Assembly (NCBI GenBank): GCA_031271805.1 | Contig: JAISUX010000087.1 | Location: 1 to 64,000 of the forward strand | Source: Tannerella sp. | GTDB taxonomy: Bacteria > Bacteroidota > Bacteroidia > Bacteroidales > Tannerellaceae | Direction of reading: 5' to 3' | Length of the DNA: 64,000 bases | Part shown: positions 1 to 8,336 of the stretch, piece by piece | Numbering within the stretch: the first letter of the stretch is position 1 | Layout of the letters: each line of letters opens with the position of its first letter | The notes under the pieces: model-generated | What the model was told of the DNA's origin: nothing | Database searches by the model: none | Seen by the model: the letters and a program-made list of their open reading frames with translations, nothing else | Made by a program: the position numbers and the translations under genes

Positions 1-1194
1 GGCGTAGATATTGCCAATTGCGGCGTATTCGGCGCCTTGTTTGCCGAGCAGAAGTTGGGCGTTGAGCATCATTTCGAGGTTGTCGGCAAGCGAGAGGGTG
101 AAGTTGGGCGAGAGGTAAGACGATAAATCTACGGGATTGAGCATCGCCGCCATGCCGACATTGAAAATCGGGCTGACAGGATATGCCGCCTGCCCGAATA
201 TCTCAAACTTTCCGTAAGATAATTTCTTGGCGCTCAGGTCGTTTTGTGTGGCAAAGAGGTTCATCCCTTCGGCGACATTCATCTTGCCGTTGGAATTGAA
301 AAGCGTAGCCCCGTGCAGATAAAGCTGATTGTCAAAGGTATAATCGGCTTCGACGGTTGCGACGAGGGCTGTCCTGTCGTCGATATTTCTTTCGCGGACA
401 GGGACAAAAACCGACATTTCGCCGCGAAACGACACGTTTTTTATCGCGCCGCTCCAGCCGAAGCCGCCGACCAAATCATTGTTGTTTTTGCCTGCAATAA
501 ACTGAAAATCATAGTTTTCGACATTGAAAAAATAACGCGCCGCAGCGGTGTATTGATACGATGAATCTATCGGGTTCCGATCGGCTTTTATTGCAATATC
601 AAGCGACGAAGTGGCCGAACGATACCATGTTACGGAAACGGCGTCGCTTCCGGGACGCTCTTCGTAATCGAAATCAATATAAGAAAAAGCGTTGAAAATA
701 TCGTTGGGATTCCAAATCAAACCGATCCCCCAGTTGATACGCTGCCTTCCGAGTTTAATCTGCATATTATCAAGGCTGTAGTCGATGTAGATGCGGTCGA
801 ATGAGGTGTTTAATAAAGAACCGTCTTTGTTGAAAATATTCCTTGACAAACTCACAAGTCCGTTGTCAACTTCGAGCACGTCGGCATATTGAGGTATTTT
901 CCTGATAAAGTCGCCGGACAAAAATCTGTTCCTCATTCCGACGTTGAAAGTAAGGTTTTCCGCGGCGTTAATCTTGAAATTAAGGCGATTATGTATGAGA
1001 TTGTACCATGTCTGCCGCATAGTTTCGGTCGCGGAAAGCGGTATCTCGTTTTGCATAAAATAGAACGACGGCATCTCTTTTACGTAGCCGTTCAACTCAA
1101 TGACTTGCGAATAGAGCATAGAGTTTAGAGTGTAGAGTATAGAAAATGCAATTCCCCAAACAATTTTTCTATATTTTTTATCAATATTCTTCAT
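1..1194 (-). CDS. Outer-membrane beta-barrel protein, porin-like (3' end outside window)
   Basis: The reading frame is open from an ATG at 1194 to the window edge (398 codons, no stop), so the C-terminus is missing. The N-terminus is a signal peptide ending near LNSMLYSQ. The mature part is rich in alternating aromatic and polar residues typical of outer-membrane strands (for example GMRNRFLSG, IDYSLDNMQIKLGRQRINWG, FRGEMSVFVPV). It resembles the porin or DUF1302-like barrels found beside FtsX-type ABC operons in Bacteroidetes, but the exact family is not certain. It is the last visible gene of the minus-strand operon with the ATPase, two permeases and the LolA-like protein, so it may be the outer-membrane acceptor or exit of that system (inference). 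Oddity: the signal-peptide codons contain a TTTAGAG-type repeat tract similar to the repeats around the S23 gene. Confidence 0.75.
   Translation of the reverse strand, partial: MKNIDKKYRKIVWGIAFSILYTLNSMLYSQVIELNGYVKEMPSFYFMQNEIPLSATETMRQTWYNLIHNRLNFKINAAENLTFNVGMRNRFLSGDFIRKIPQYADVLEVDNGLVSLSRNIFNKDGSLLNTSFDRIYIDYSLDNMQIKLGRQRINWGIGLIWNPNDIFNAFSYIDFDYEERPGSDAVSVTWYRSATSSLDIAIKADRNPIDSSYQYTAAARYFFNVENYDFQFIAGKNNNDLVGGFGWSGAIKNVSFRGEMSVFVPVRERNIDDRTALVATVEADYTFDNQLYLHGATLFNSNGKMNVAEGMNLFATQNDLSAKKLSYGKFEIFGQAAYPVSPIFNVGMAAMLNPVDLSSYLSPNFTLSLADNLEMMLNAQLLLGKQGAEYAAIGNIYA
1111..1142. repeat. Imperfect TTTAGAG-type heptamer tract inside a signal-peptide region
   Basis: The plus strand shows repeated units built on TAGAG, GTTTAGAG and TGTAGAG. 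The same units form the inverted repeats at 4432-4456 and 4837-4861. Here they lie inside the coding region of the barrel protein (residues near ILYTLNSMLYS). Confidence 0.5.
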
Positions 1195-1220
1195 CGCAAT
1201 AAATCTATAGACTCTAATAA

Positions 1221-1895
1221 CTATTCTGCTATTTTCCCGTCTTCCAGCACAATCACCCGCCGCGCTTTGTTCACGACACGCTGGTCGTGAGTGGAAAAGA
1301 GAAAGGTGATGTTTTCTTTTTGATTCAGTTCGAGCATCAGTTCGAGGAGGTTTTCGGCAGATTTGGAGTCGAGGTTGGCGGTAGGCTCGTCGGCAAGGAT
1401 AAACTTCGGTTTTGCCGCTAAAGCCCGCGCCACTGCTACGCGCTGTTGCTGTCCGCCCGACAATTGAGCCGGACGGCTGTTTTCGCGCCCTTCCAGCCCG
1501 ACGGCTTTCAGAAGTTCCATTGCCCGGCTCTCGATCTCGGCGCGCGGTCTGCCTTGCAGTTCCATGACAAACGACACATTTTCCTTTGCCGTCAGAACGG
1601 GTATCAGGTTGTATGCCTGAAAGATAAAGCCAATATTGTGTAGGCGAAACTCCGTCATCTGTTTTTCGGAAAGCGACGACACTTCCTGTCCGTCAATGAC
1701 AATCTGCCCCTGCGTGGGGGTGTCCAAGCCGCCGATAAGATTGAGGAGGGTGGTTTTACCGCTACCCGACGGTCCGACGATAGCGGTAAATTCGCCTTGC
1801 AGAAAAGCGAGCGTAATGCCGTCAACCGCACGCACTTCGGATGCGGTATCGTGATAGATTTTTTGCAAATCTTTGGTAATGATGATGTTTGACAT
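1221..1895 (-). CDS. ABC transporter ATPase, LolD/MacB type
   Basis: A 224-residue nucleotide-binding subunit with all the expected motifs: Walker [11 protein letters not shown]-loop region [18 protein letters not shown], signature [15 protein letters not shown], Walker [13 protein letters not shown] and the switch histidine in FSTHDQR. Length and motif spelling fit the LolD/MacB/FtsE branch, which works with FtsX-fold permeases rather than classic importers. It starts 1 nt after the stop of the upstream permease, so the two are translationally coupled and probably form one complex with both permeases. The ATPase drives mechanotransmission across the inner membrane. The cargo is not shown by the sequence; lipoprotein or lipid extraction is likely from the LolA-like partner. 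Confidence 0.93.
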   Translation of the reverse strand: MSNIIITKDLQKIYHDTASEVRAVDGITLAFLQGEFTAIVGPSGSGKTTLLNLIGGLDTPTQGQIVIDGQEVSSLSEKQMTEFRLHNIGFIFQAYNLIPVLTAKENVSFVMELQGRPRAEIESRAMELLKAVGLEGRENSRPAQLSGGQQQRVAVARALAAKPKFILADEPTANLDSKSAENLLELMLELNQKENITFLFSTHDQRVVNKARRVIVLEDGKIAE

Positions 1896-1896
1896 A

Positions 1897-3159
1897 TTAT
1901 TTTCTGATTGATTCCAAAATATTTAATTTTAGCGCTTTACGCGCGGGATAAATCGCGGACAGGATGCCTGCCGCGATAACGAGAAGCAGGATTTCGACAA
2001 ACATTCCGATGTTGATTGCCGGGTAAACTAGCGATGAAAAACCGTAATCTTCAAATACGTCGCCCATCAGCGGGGAGAGGTCAATACCGCTGTGTATGGA
2101 CGGAATGAGGATGGCAGTCGCCAAAATTACGCCTGCAACGCTGCCTGTAAGCGTCAGAAACACGGTCTCCAGCATTATCATCGTGAAAACCTTGCGGCGG
2201 CTCATGCCTATTGCACGCAACATTCCGAGTTCGCGGGTGCGTTCCAACACCGCCATAAGCATCGTGTTGATAATGCCGAAAGCAAGCGCTAAGAGGAAGA
2301 TGGCGAGGATGACGGTTGCCATTATGTCTGTCCAGTCAAGACTCATTGCAATCACCGGATTGAGTTCGCGCCACGATTTTACATCGTAATCGGGAAATAA
2401 TGTTTTGATTTGCGTGGCGACCGCTTCAATTTTTTCTAAAGGCAACGAGGCTTGCTGTGAATCTGTCTGTGAATCGGCAAGACGGATAGCCGCGACATGC
2501 ACGGCGCCTTCGGGCAGGGCGGTGACGGCGAGAATATCGTCATAGCGCACAAAAACGTTACTCTCGTCGAAAGCGGTGTTTGCCGTGCGGAAAATCCCGC
2601 ATACCCGAAATGAGATCGTTTGCATCTCGCCGACAGCATCCTGAAATGAAAAAACGATTTTTGAACGCAAGCGGATTTTCAGTTTGTCGGCGATTTTTTG
2701 ACTGATAACGATGGGCATTTTCACATCGTCGGGCAAGAATGCGCCCAAGGAGTCCGGAATTGTCTGCCAAACGGTAGAAACAGCCGTTTCGTCGTCGGGA
2801 TCTACGCCGTTTGCCTGCACACCGACCGCATTGTTTGCCGACGACAACATCCCGTTGATGTTCAGTCGATATGTGGCGGCGACAGCATATTCCGGAGAAA
2901 CCTTTGAGAGCGTCGTTTCAATGTCCTGCCGTAAAAAACAGGCATTGATGTCGTTATTGGCGGCGAAAGCGGTATCGTGGATTTGGATGTGCGAAATATT
3001 AGTGTTGATTTCGTCCCTGACCGTCCCGACCATCCATCCCGTCATAAACGCCGACAGATAAGTGCCTGCAAACAAGCCCAATGCGATAGCTCCGAGTATG
3101 ACGCCGCTACGGGTCTTGTTGCGCCAGATATTTTTCCATGACAATTTATATAATTCCAT
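1897..3159 (-). CDS. FtsX/MacB-type ABC permease (second of pair)
   Basis: A 420-residue membrane protein with the FtsX-fold layout: one N-terminal transmembrane helix (about residues 17-45), a large periplasmic domain, then three C-terminal helices (about 265-305, 325-360, 380-412) with the conserved RTRELGMLRAIGMSRRKVF cytoplasmic loop. It lies between the other permease (4-nt gap) and the ATPase (1-nt gap). The two permeases share this layout and probably form a LolC/LolE-like heterodimer. By family knowledge these proteins move lipoproteins or lipids from the inner membrane to a periplasmic carrier. Confidence 0.9.
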   Translation of the reverse strand: MELYKLSWKNIWRNKTRSGVILGAIALGLFAGTYLSAFMTGWMVGTVRDEINTNISHIQIHDTAFAANNDINACFLRQDIETTLSKVSPEYAVAATYRLNINGMLSSANNAVGVQANGVDPDDETAVSTVWQTIPDSLGAFLPDDVKMPIVISQKIADKLKIRLRSKIVFSFQDAVGEMQTISFRVCGIFRTANTAFDESNVFVRYDDILAVTALPEGAVHVAAIRLADSQTDSQQASLPLEKIEAVATQIKTLFPDYDVKSWRELNPVIAMSLDWTDIMATVILAIFLLALAFGIINTMLMAVLERTRELGMLRAIGMSRRKVFTMIMLETVFLTLTGSVAGVILATAILIPSIHSGIDLSPLMGDVFEDYGFSSLVYPAINIGMFVEILLLVIAAGILSAIYPARKALKLNILESIRK

Positions 3160-3163
3160 AATT

Positions 3164-4432
3164 TTAATTTTCTGTTAATTTAAGTCGTTTGATTTTTCGC
3201 ATGGGATAAATCATCGCAAGAAGCGTTAATATTAATACCGTAAATATCTGTATAATAAATATTTGAGCGTCTATTGAGAAAGGGATAAGCGGCTCCATAC
3301 CCATATCAAGGAAGGTTTTGGACAACTCGCCGGTAATTTTTATCGGGTGAGAGTGGAAGAAATATGCTACCGGAAACGAGAGCGCCAAACCCGCTACCAC
3401 GCCGATGAGCGACATGATCAACAGTTCGAGCGCCACAACGCCCTGAAGTCGGCGACGGCTCATCCCAAGCGAAATCATTGTGCGAAACTCGCGCTTGCGC
3501 TCGTTGGTCAGCATAATGACCGTCCCAAGTATGCCAAAACCGACTATCAGGTAAAGAATAAACAGGACTATTTTGCTGAAAGCCTTGTCGGATTGGGCGG
3601 TTTGAAGCAGTCGTCGCATCGTGAAATGCCAACTCAGGACTTCGTACCGTTCGTCATTTGGGGCTTGATCCGTATGGGGATTCCGACTTATATGATTTTC
3701 ATCAGAACCGGAATGACGGTTAACAACTTCCCTCACTTTTTCAATTGATTCATCCAACAGTTTGTCGTCTTTGAGCGCGATTAAAATTCCGCTGTAACCG
3801 TCGGGCATGTCAATAAACTGTTGAGCTGCTGTTAATGTCATATAAATGAGATTGTTATCCATCTCGGTTATTGCCAAATGCAGGATGCCGCGAACGGGAA
3901 ACAGTCCCGCCGCGCTCGCTCCGAAATGTCCCTGACCGATAAACGCCAGAGTATCGCCGACAGAGGCTTTGAGATATTTTGCCAAGCCCTCGCCGAGCAG
4001 CACGCCGTCATCGTTTTCGGAAAGGTAACTGCCTTGTACAACGCGGTTTGCAAGGTGCGACTTGGCATTTTCCTGTGCAGGCGACACGGCTGTAATGCCG
4101 ACGCCTTTGCTGATACTTCCAAGCGAAACGAGCGCGAAAGTCTCAATCCTCGGCGACACGTTTTCGATGTTCGGCAACGTCCGTAAACGCTCAATATCAG
4201 CGTTGTCCATCGTCAGGAAGTTGTCGATGGTTTTGTCGTCCCAATAGCCTGCGCCATGAATTTCGATATGTCCGCTTTGGGTGTGCAGCGTGTTTTCGAT
4301 CATTCTGTTCCACATGCCGTCCATGTATGAGTTCATCACGGCGCAGAAAAACACGGCAAACAGCACCGATGCAATTGTAATTAATGCGCGGCGACGGTTT
4401 CGCCAGATGTTGCGGTAGGATAATTTTATCAT
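3164..4432 (-). CDS. FtsX/MacB-type ABC permease (first of pair)
   Basis: A 422-residue protein with an N-terminal helix (about 17-37), a periplasmic domain, three C-terminal helices and the loop NERKREFRTMISLGMSRRRLQG, which is the FtsX-family signature region. It pairs with the next permease and the ATPase. The ATG at 4430-4432 directly abuts the inner arm of a 25-bp inverted repeat (4432-4456); the A of the ATG is the last paired base. No clear ribosome binding site precedes it. The upstream untranslated region therefore consists of the end of the S23 gene and the repeat arm, which could affect initiation. Confidence 0.9.
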   Translation of the reverse strand: MIKLSYRNIWRNRRRALITIASVLFAVFFCAVMNSYMDGMWNRMIENTLHTQSGHIEIHGAGYWDDKTIDNFLTMDNADIERLRTLPNIENVSPRIETFALVSLGSISKGVGITAVSPAQENAKSHLANRVVQGSYLSENDDGVLLGEGLAKYLKASVGDTLAFIGQGHFGASAAGLFPVRGILHLAITEMDNNLIYMTLTAAQQFIDMPDGYSGILIALKDDKLLDESIEKVREVVNRHSGSDENHISRNPHTDQAPNDERYEVLSWHFTMRRLLQTAQSDKAFSKIVLFILYLIVGFGILGTVIMLTNERKREFRTMISLGMSRRRLQGVVALELLIMSLIGVVAGLALSFPVAYFFHSHPIKITGELSKTFLDMGMEPLIPFSIDAQIFIIQIFTVLILTLLAMIYPMRKIKRLKLTEN

Positions 4433-4456
4433 AGAGTTTAGATATTAGAGTTTAGA
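4432..4456. repeat. Inverted repeat, left arm (25 bp)
   Basis: Perfect reverse complement of 4837-4861. Composed of TAGAGTTTAGATAT-like units. It contains the last codons and stop of the S23 gene (protein end LNSKL) and touches the permease ATG. Confidence 0.9.
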
Positions 4457-4813
4457 GTTTAGTTTTTCAGTTGTGGTTTTTGTCGTTGCCTTCAGTATTT
4501 TTAACAACTCTTCTGCATCTGTTTTAATGGATTGATATTCAGGTTCGCCAATATAACCGGTTTCAAACAACAAATCCAACCAATAAACAGTTTCCGCTGC
4601 TTCTTTGAGTGAAATATATACTTTTGACAAAAAATCTTTTTCACTTATTCCATATTCGGCTTCCGCCAAATTTGCGCCTATACTTGTGCCGCTACGAAGA
4701 ATTTGTTTAGAAAGCACAAACTCTTTTTTGCTCTCACAAAGATATTTGTATAAATTTACTATTCTTACTGCAAATTTCTTGCTCTTAAATCTTGCCGTAT
4801 TTTCCTTTTTCAT
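4445..4813 (-). CDS. Four-helix bundle protein, S23 ribosomal/IVS-protein type
   Basis: A 122-residue protein with the family signature RSGTSIGANLAEAEYG followed by KDFLSKVYISLKEAAETVYWLDLL, typical of the S23/TIGR02436 four-helix bundles found in 23S rRNA intervening sequences and, distantly, of the Avd accessory proteins of diversity-generating retroelements. The basic N-terminus (KKENTARFKSKKFAVR) suggests nucleic-acid contact. No reverse transcriptase or variable repeat is present here. The last five residues, LNSKL, are encoded by the flanking repeat. It interrupts an otherwise tightly spaced transport operon, which suggests a later insertion. Its molecular function is unknown for the stand-alone family. 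Confidence 0.88.
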   Translation of the reverse strand: MKKENTARFKSKKFAVRIVNLYKYLCESKKEFVLSKQILRSGTSIGANLAEAEYGISEKDFLSKVYISLKEAAETVYWLDLLFETGYIGEPEYQSIKTDAEELLKILKATTKTTTEKLNSKL

Positions 4814-4836
4814 ATATCATAAATATCTAATTAATA

Positions 4837-4861
4837 TCTAAACTCTAATATCTAAACTCTA
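4837..4861. repeat. Inverted repeat, right arm (25 bp)
   Basis: Perfect reverse complement of 4432-4456. Its outer end includes the TAG stop of the LolA-like gene. A further copy of the unit continues inward to about 4821 (ATATCTAA), so the arm is part of a short tandem array. Confidence 0.9.
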
Positions 4862-5605
4862 ATTAACTTTCTTCATATTCTGTTGTGTAAAAAAATTATC
4901 ATCAATCGCAATATTGAATTTGATGTTTTTGATGGTAACAACGGTTTTGTTGTCGGGCTTGTCGGCGGGGGTGATTGTCATTACCGACGGTAAGCGGCGA
5001 CCTTCAAACTCCTTGACATCCGACGAGATGTGCGTTTTCACCAACTCGCCGTCTTCGTCGTAAAACTCCGTTTTCATCTCAAAACTCTCTTTTTCCGCAA
5101 TCCAGATCATGATTTTCCCCCACACCACATCAGCGTCTGCCAGCGGCGTGAGTTCAATTTTATAGCATTGCAGGCCGCCAACTGATTCATTGCCAATCAG
5201 TTTGTGAGTAAAATCCTTGACGAGCGACGATTCGCGCATGGCGTCATCGTTAGAGAAATCGCTACCCATCCATCCCTGGCTCATCATGGAGGGTGGCATT
5301 TTGATAAGTCGCTGAATAGCAGGATTCCACGACCACATATTGTTGCCTAGTTTCATAAACGACTGCCCCTTTTCTTTCGCAGGCGCTGTGATAAGCGTCA
5401 TGGAATTTCCGTCGGTTTCGCCCCAACTTTTGAACTCGACGGTGCGGGTGTATTTCGGACGGACAATCTGCATGACCATCTCGCTGTAAGATGTTTTTTC
5501 CCCTTTCAGAAGATTCTCGGCTTTCCTCACTATCTCTTTTGCGTCCTGCCCAAACATGGCTACAGGCAACATAATTCCGATAAATACGAACAAGTATCTC
5601 TTCAT
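4859..5605 (-). CDS. LolA-like outer membrane lipoprotein-sorting protein
   Basis: A 248-residue secreted protein; the ATG at 5605 (MKRYLFVFIGIMLPVAMFGQ) gives a clean signal peptide cleaved after FGQ. The body matches the LolA-like sorting-protein family of Bacteroidetes: MVMQIVRPKYTRTVEFKSW, an internal MWSWNPAIQRLIKMPPSMM segment, and a C-terminal IKNIKFNIAIDDNFFT strand. Such proteins form an open half-barrel that carries a lipid chain across the periplasm. It is the first gene of the operon that continues with FtsX-type permeases, ATPase and barrel, so it is probably the soluble carrier between the inner- and outer-membrane parts. Its stop codon lies in the inverted repeat of the S23 cassette. 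Confidence 0.85.
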   Translation of the reverse strand: MKRYLFVFIGIMLPVAMFGQDAKEIVRKAENLLKGEKTSYSEMVMQIVRPKYTRTVEFKSWGETDGNSMTLITAPAKEKGQSFMKLGNNMWSWNPAIQRLIKMPPSMMSQGWMGSDFSNDDAMRESSLVKDFTHKLIGNESVGGLQCYKIELTPLADADVVWGKIMIWIAEKESFEMKTEFYDEDGELVKTHISSDVKEFEGRRLPSVMTITPADKPDNKTVVTIKNIKFNIAIDDNFFTQQNMKKVN

Positions 5606-5708
5606 AAACAACTCATTTTAAATATATTATAATTTTTATTTGACTTAATAGTCGGATAAAAGTACAATAACCTTTCGACTATGCAAAATTTTTTGCAAAA
5701 AAAGCAAA

Positions 5709-7022
5709 TTATATCATTCCCCGCGCTTTCATTTCCAAATATTTGTTGATGACGTTAACCGACAGTTTTTCGGGTTCGGTCAGGAGGGAATATACGCCGT
5801 GCTGGCGCAGGCTTGCTACGACATGATGTTTCTCGAAGATGAACTTGTCGGTGATAACACGTTGATAGTAACCTTCTATGTCTTTGGGGCGTTCGGCGGC
5901 GAAGGCTTTCATCTCGGTATCCTCGAAAAATACGACTAAGACGACGTGTTTGTGGGCAAGTTGGCGCAGGTATTCAATCTGCCGTTCCATACCGATTATA
6001 GTGTCGAAGTTGGTGTATATTATCAGGAGGCTTCGTTTGCTGACGTGTTTGTTGATGTGGACATATAGCGCCGAGTAGTCGCTTTCGCCGAAGGTGGTTT
6101 GCTGCCGGTAGAGGCTATCGAGGATAATATGCATCTGTGTGTTCTGCTTGCTTGCGGGGATGAAGGTCTCGAAATCTTCTGCAAAAGTGGCGAGGCCGAC
6201 CTTGTCGTCTTTGCGGATAGCGACGAACGAGAGGACAAGCGAGGCGTTGATCGAATAGTCAAGCAGCGTCATGTCCCGGAATGCGTTCTGCATAACACGT
6301 CCTTTGTCGATGATGTTGTAAATCTGTTGCGAACGCTCGTCTTGATAGACATTGACCATCGGGAAATGCCGTCGCGCACTGGCTTTCCAGTTGATCGTGC
6401 GGTAGTCGTCGCCCTTGATGTATTCCTTGATATATTCGAACTCCGTGTTGTGTCCTACGCGACGTATCTTCTTGATTCCAAGCTCTGTAAGGTTATTATG
6501 AATAGCCATTATTTCATATTTGCGGAGCATGATGTATGATGGATATACGGCGATGTTGACCGGCTCGGAGCATTTGCAACGGCGGACGACGAGGCCGATT
6601 CGCGTGCCGATATACAACAGTACGTGCCCGAAGCCGTATTCTCCGCGCTTGACAGGGCGTAACCGGTAATGTATAATCTCACGACTTCGCGCTTTAATAC
6701 GGATCTTGAACAGTATGTCGCGGCGCTGAAAGACGACGGGAATCTCGTCAATGATGTCGATGCCGACAGAAAAAGGATAGAAATTGTCGATTACGAGCCT
6801 GACCTCGTTGTCGTCGCCGTTCGAGAAACGAGGCGCACAGTAGCGTTCTGCGTCGGCAGGCTTGCGTTTATGCCATAGCAGTATGATCTCTATAACGGTA
6901 GCTATCAGTAGCGTCGCCATAAGGATTTTGCCCGCGATGAATAGTGGAGTATAGAAGTAACCTCCTGTTATAAAGGTGATTATAATCAATCCTGCTATGT
7001 AAAATCGCTTGGTAAGGAACAT
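5709..7022 (-). CDS. DUF58 protein (von Willebrand A-like fold)
   Basis: A 437-residue protein. The ATG at 7022 (MFLTKRFYIAGLIIITF) is chosen because it puts two hydrophobic helices (about residues 8-45) at the N-terminus; the frame extends further upstream but crosses the likely promoter. The DUF58 core motif is present (EYIKGDDYRTINWKASAR near residue 200), followed by a vWA-like stretch, QQIYNIIDKGRVM. DUF58 proteins usually sit with MoxR ATPases and vWA proteins, which are absent here, so this is an isolated copy. Role unknown; envelope stress or assembly is proposed for the family. Confidence 0.85.
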   Translation of the reverse strand: MFLTKRFYIAGLIIITFITGGYFYTPLFIAGKILMATLLIATVIEIILLWHKRKPADAERYCAPRFSNGDDNEVRLVIDNFYPFSVGIDIIDEIPVVFQRRDILFKIRIKARSREIIHYRLRPVKRGEYGFGHVLLYIGTRIGLVVRRCKCSEPVNIAVYPSYIMLRKYEIMAIHNNLTELGIKKIRRVGHNTEFEYIKEYIKGDDYRTINWKASARRHFPMVNVYQDERSQQIYNIIDKGRVMQNAFRDMTLLDYSINASLVLSFVAIRKDDKVGLATFAEDFETFIPASKQNTQMHIILDSLYRQQTTFGESDYSALYVHINKHVSKRSLLIIYTNFDTIIGMERQIEYLRQLAHKHVVLVVFFEDTEMKAFAAERPKDIEGYYQRVITDKFIFEKHHVVASLRQHGVYSLLTEPEKLSVNVINKYLEMKARGMI

Positions 7023-7114
7023 TGAATATCTCTTATTAAAAATGAGCGTCAAAAACGATGCAAATATAAATAAAATATTTTTATCGGTCAGTGTGTCATG
7101 TGAAATATTTTGTC

Positions 7115-7122
7115 TATATTTG
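7115..7122 (+). promoter_or_regulatory. Candidate -7 box for the galM operon
   Basis: TATATTTG fits the Bacteroidetes -7 consensus TAnnTTTG and lies 60 nt before the galM start. No clear -33 TTTG is seen at the right distance. Confidence 0.4.
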
Positions 7123-7182
7123 CGGGGCGTTTCATGAAATATTATCAAAAACTAAGATATTAACAATATAATTAATGTACGT

Positions 7183-8328
7183 ATGAGAAAAATGTTTTTT
7201 TGTGCATTGGCAGTGGTAGCTTTGCTGTCGTGCAAAAGGGAAGAGAAGAATGTTCAGTCGCTTTCGGGCTTGAATACTAAGGATTTTGTCGCTGAGGTGG
7301 ACGGAAAGAAAACCGCGCTGTACATCCTGAAAAACGCCAACGGCGTGGAAGCGTGTATCACTAACTACGGCGGACGTATTGTGTCGCTCATGGTGCCCGA
7401 CAGGACGGGGAAATTCATAGATGTTGTACTTGGATACGGCACGATTAATGATTATCTCGCGTCAAACGGCAATTACGGCGCCCTGATAGGTCGCTACGGA
7501 AATCGTATCAAAGGTGGTAAGTTCACTTTGGACGGTAAGGAGTATCAATTACCCCTGAACGACAAGACTAATTGCCTGCATGGCGGGCCGAAGGGTTTCC
7601 ATACCCAAGTGTGGAATGCGGAACAACCTGACAGCCAAACGCTTAAACTTACACATCTCTCTAAAGACGGCGAAGCAGGATTCCCCGGAAACCTCAATGT
7701 CACAGTGACTTACAGGCTGACAGATCGGAACGCCCTCGACATTAATTACGAAGCCGAAACCGACAAGCCGACGGTGGTAAATCTCACAAATCACAGTTAT
7801 TTCAATCTTTCGGGGCAGACCGGTTCGCAGATTCTTACTCATTATGTTCAGATTGACGCCGATTCTATTACGGCTGTCGATAACACATTGATTCCTTATG
7901 CAATCATTCCGGTTGAGGGTACGCCGCTGGATTTGCGCAGGGCAGCCCTTCTTCGCGAAGGCATAAATTCTGATTATGAGCAGATTATGTTGGGAAGAGG
8001 CTATGACCACAATTGGGTTCTCAATACGAAAGGTGATATTACTAAGGTCGCTGCAAAGGTTTACGACGACGAGAGTGGAGTAGTGATGTCGGTTTACACT
8101 AACGAACCGGGAATACAGTTCTATAGCGGGAATTTCATGGCCGGAATAGATAAAGGCAAGCATGGTGTGAGTTATCCGCACAGGGGCGCAGTCTGCCTTG
8201 AAACACAGCATTATCCCGACAGTCCTAATCAATCGACTTTCCCATCGACCGTTCTTCGTCCTGGCGAGAAATATCATAGCGAGTGTATTTATTCATTCGG
8301 AGTCGTTAAAGAGCCTGTAAATAAATAG
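7183..8328 (+). CDS. galM: Aldose 1-epimerase (mutarotase), lipoprotein form
   Basis: A 381-residue protein that interconverts alpha and beta anomers of aldoses. The N-terminus MRKMFFCALAVVALLSCKREE has a lipobox (LLSC), so the enzyme is probably anchored in the envelope rather than cytoplasmic. Family motifs are present: TNYGGRIVSLMVPDR, GRYGNRIKGGKF, the base/acid histidine in NLTNHSYFNLSG, and the C-terminal ETQHYPDSPNQ segment with the catalytic glutamate region. It is followed 8 nt later by a secreted esterase, suggesting a two-gene unit for handling sugars released outside the cytoplasm. Confidence 0.94.
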   Translation: MRKMFFCALAVVALLSCKREEKNVQSLSGLNTKDFVAEVDGKKTALYILKNANGVEACITNYGGRIVSLMVPDRTGKFIDVVLGYGTINDYLASNGNYGALIGRYGNRIKGGKFTLDGKEYQLPLNDKTNCLHGGPKGFHTQVWNAEQPDSQTLKLTHLSKDGEAGFPGNLNVTVTYRLTDRNALDINYEAETDKPTVVNLTNHSYFNLSGQTGSQILTHYVQIDADSITAVDNTLIPYAIIPVEGTPLDLRRAALLREGINSDYEQIMLGRGYDHNWVLNTKGDITKVAAKVYDDESGVVMSVYTNEPGIQFYSGNFMAGIDKGKHGVSYPHRGAVCLETQHYPDSPNQSTFPSTVLRPGEKYHSECIYSFGVVKEPVNK

Positions 8329-8336
8329 ATTATCCT

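Larger units (their letters stand above)
4432..4861. mobile_element. Putative S23 cassette bounded by perfect 25-bp inverted repeats
   Basis: A 430-bp unit sits exactly between the stop codon of the LolA-like gene (TAG, 4861-4859) and the start codon of the first permease (ATG, 4432-4430). Its ends are a perfect 25-bp inverted repeat built from TTAGAG/TTTAGA units, and its only gene is a four-helix-bundle protein. This copies the plan of S23-encoding intervening sequences of 23S rRNA genes, where the ORF lies in the loop of a long terminal stem. Whether it moves is inference: no transposase or target duplication is seen. Confidence 0.45.

Noticed and set aside
4432..4861. Possible diversity-generating retroelement (S23 resembles Avd)
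   Set aside because: No reverse transcriptase, template repeat or variable repeat is found nearby.
5683..5696. GCAAAA/TTTTGC palindrome downstream of the DUF58 gene as a terminator
   Set aside because: The stem is only 6 bp with almost no loop and no T-run on the minus strand.
7023..7148. Longer N-terminus for the DUF58 protein
   Set aside because: The extra 42 codons cross -7-like boxes and lack features of the family, whereas the start at 7022 puts the usual two membrane helices first.
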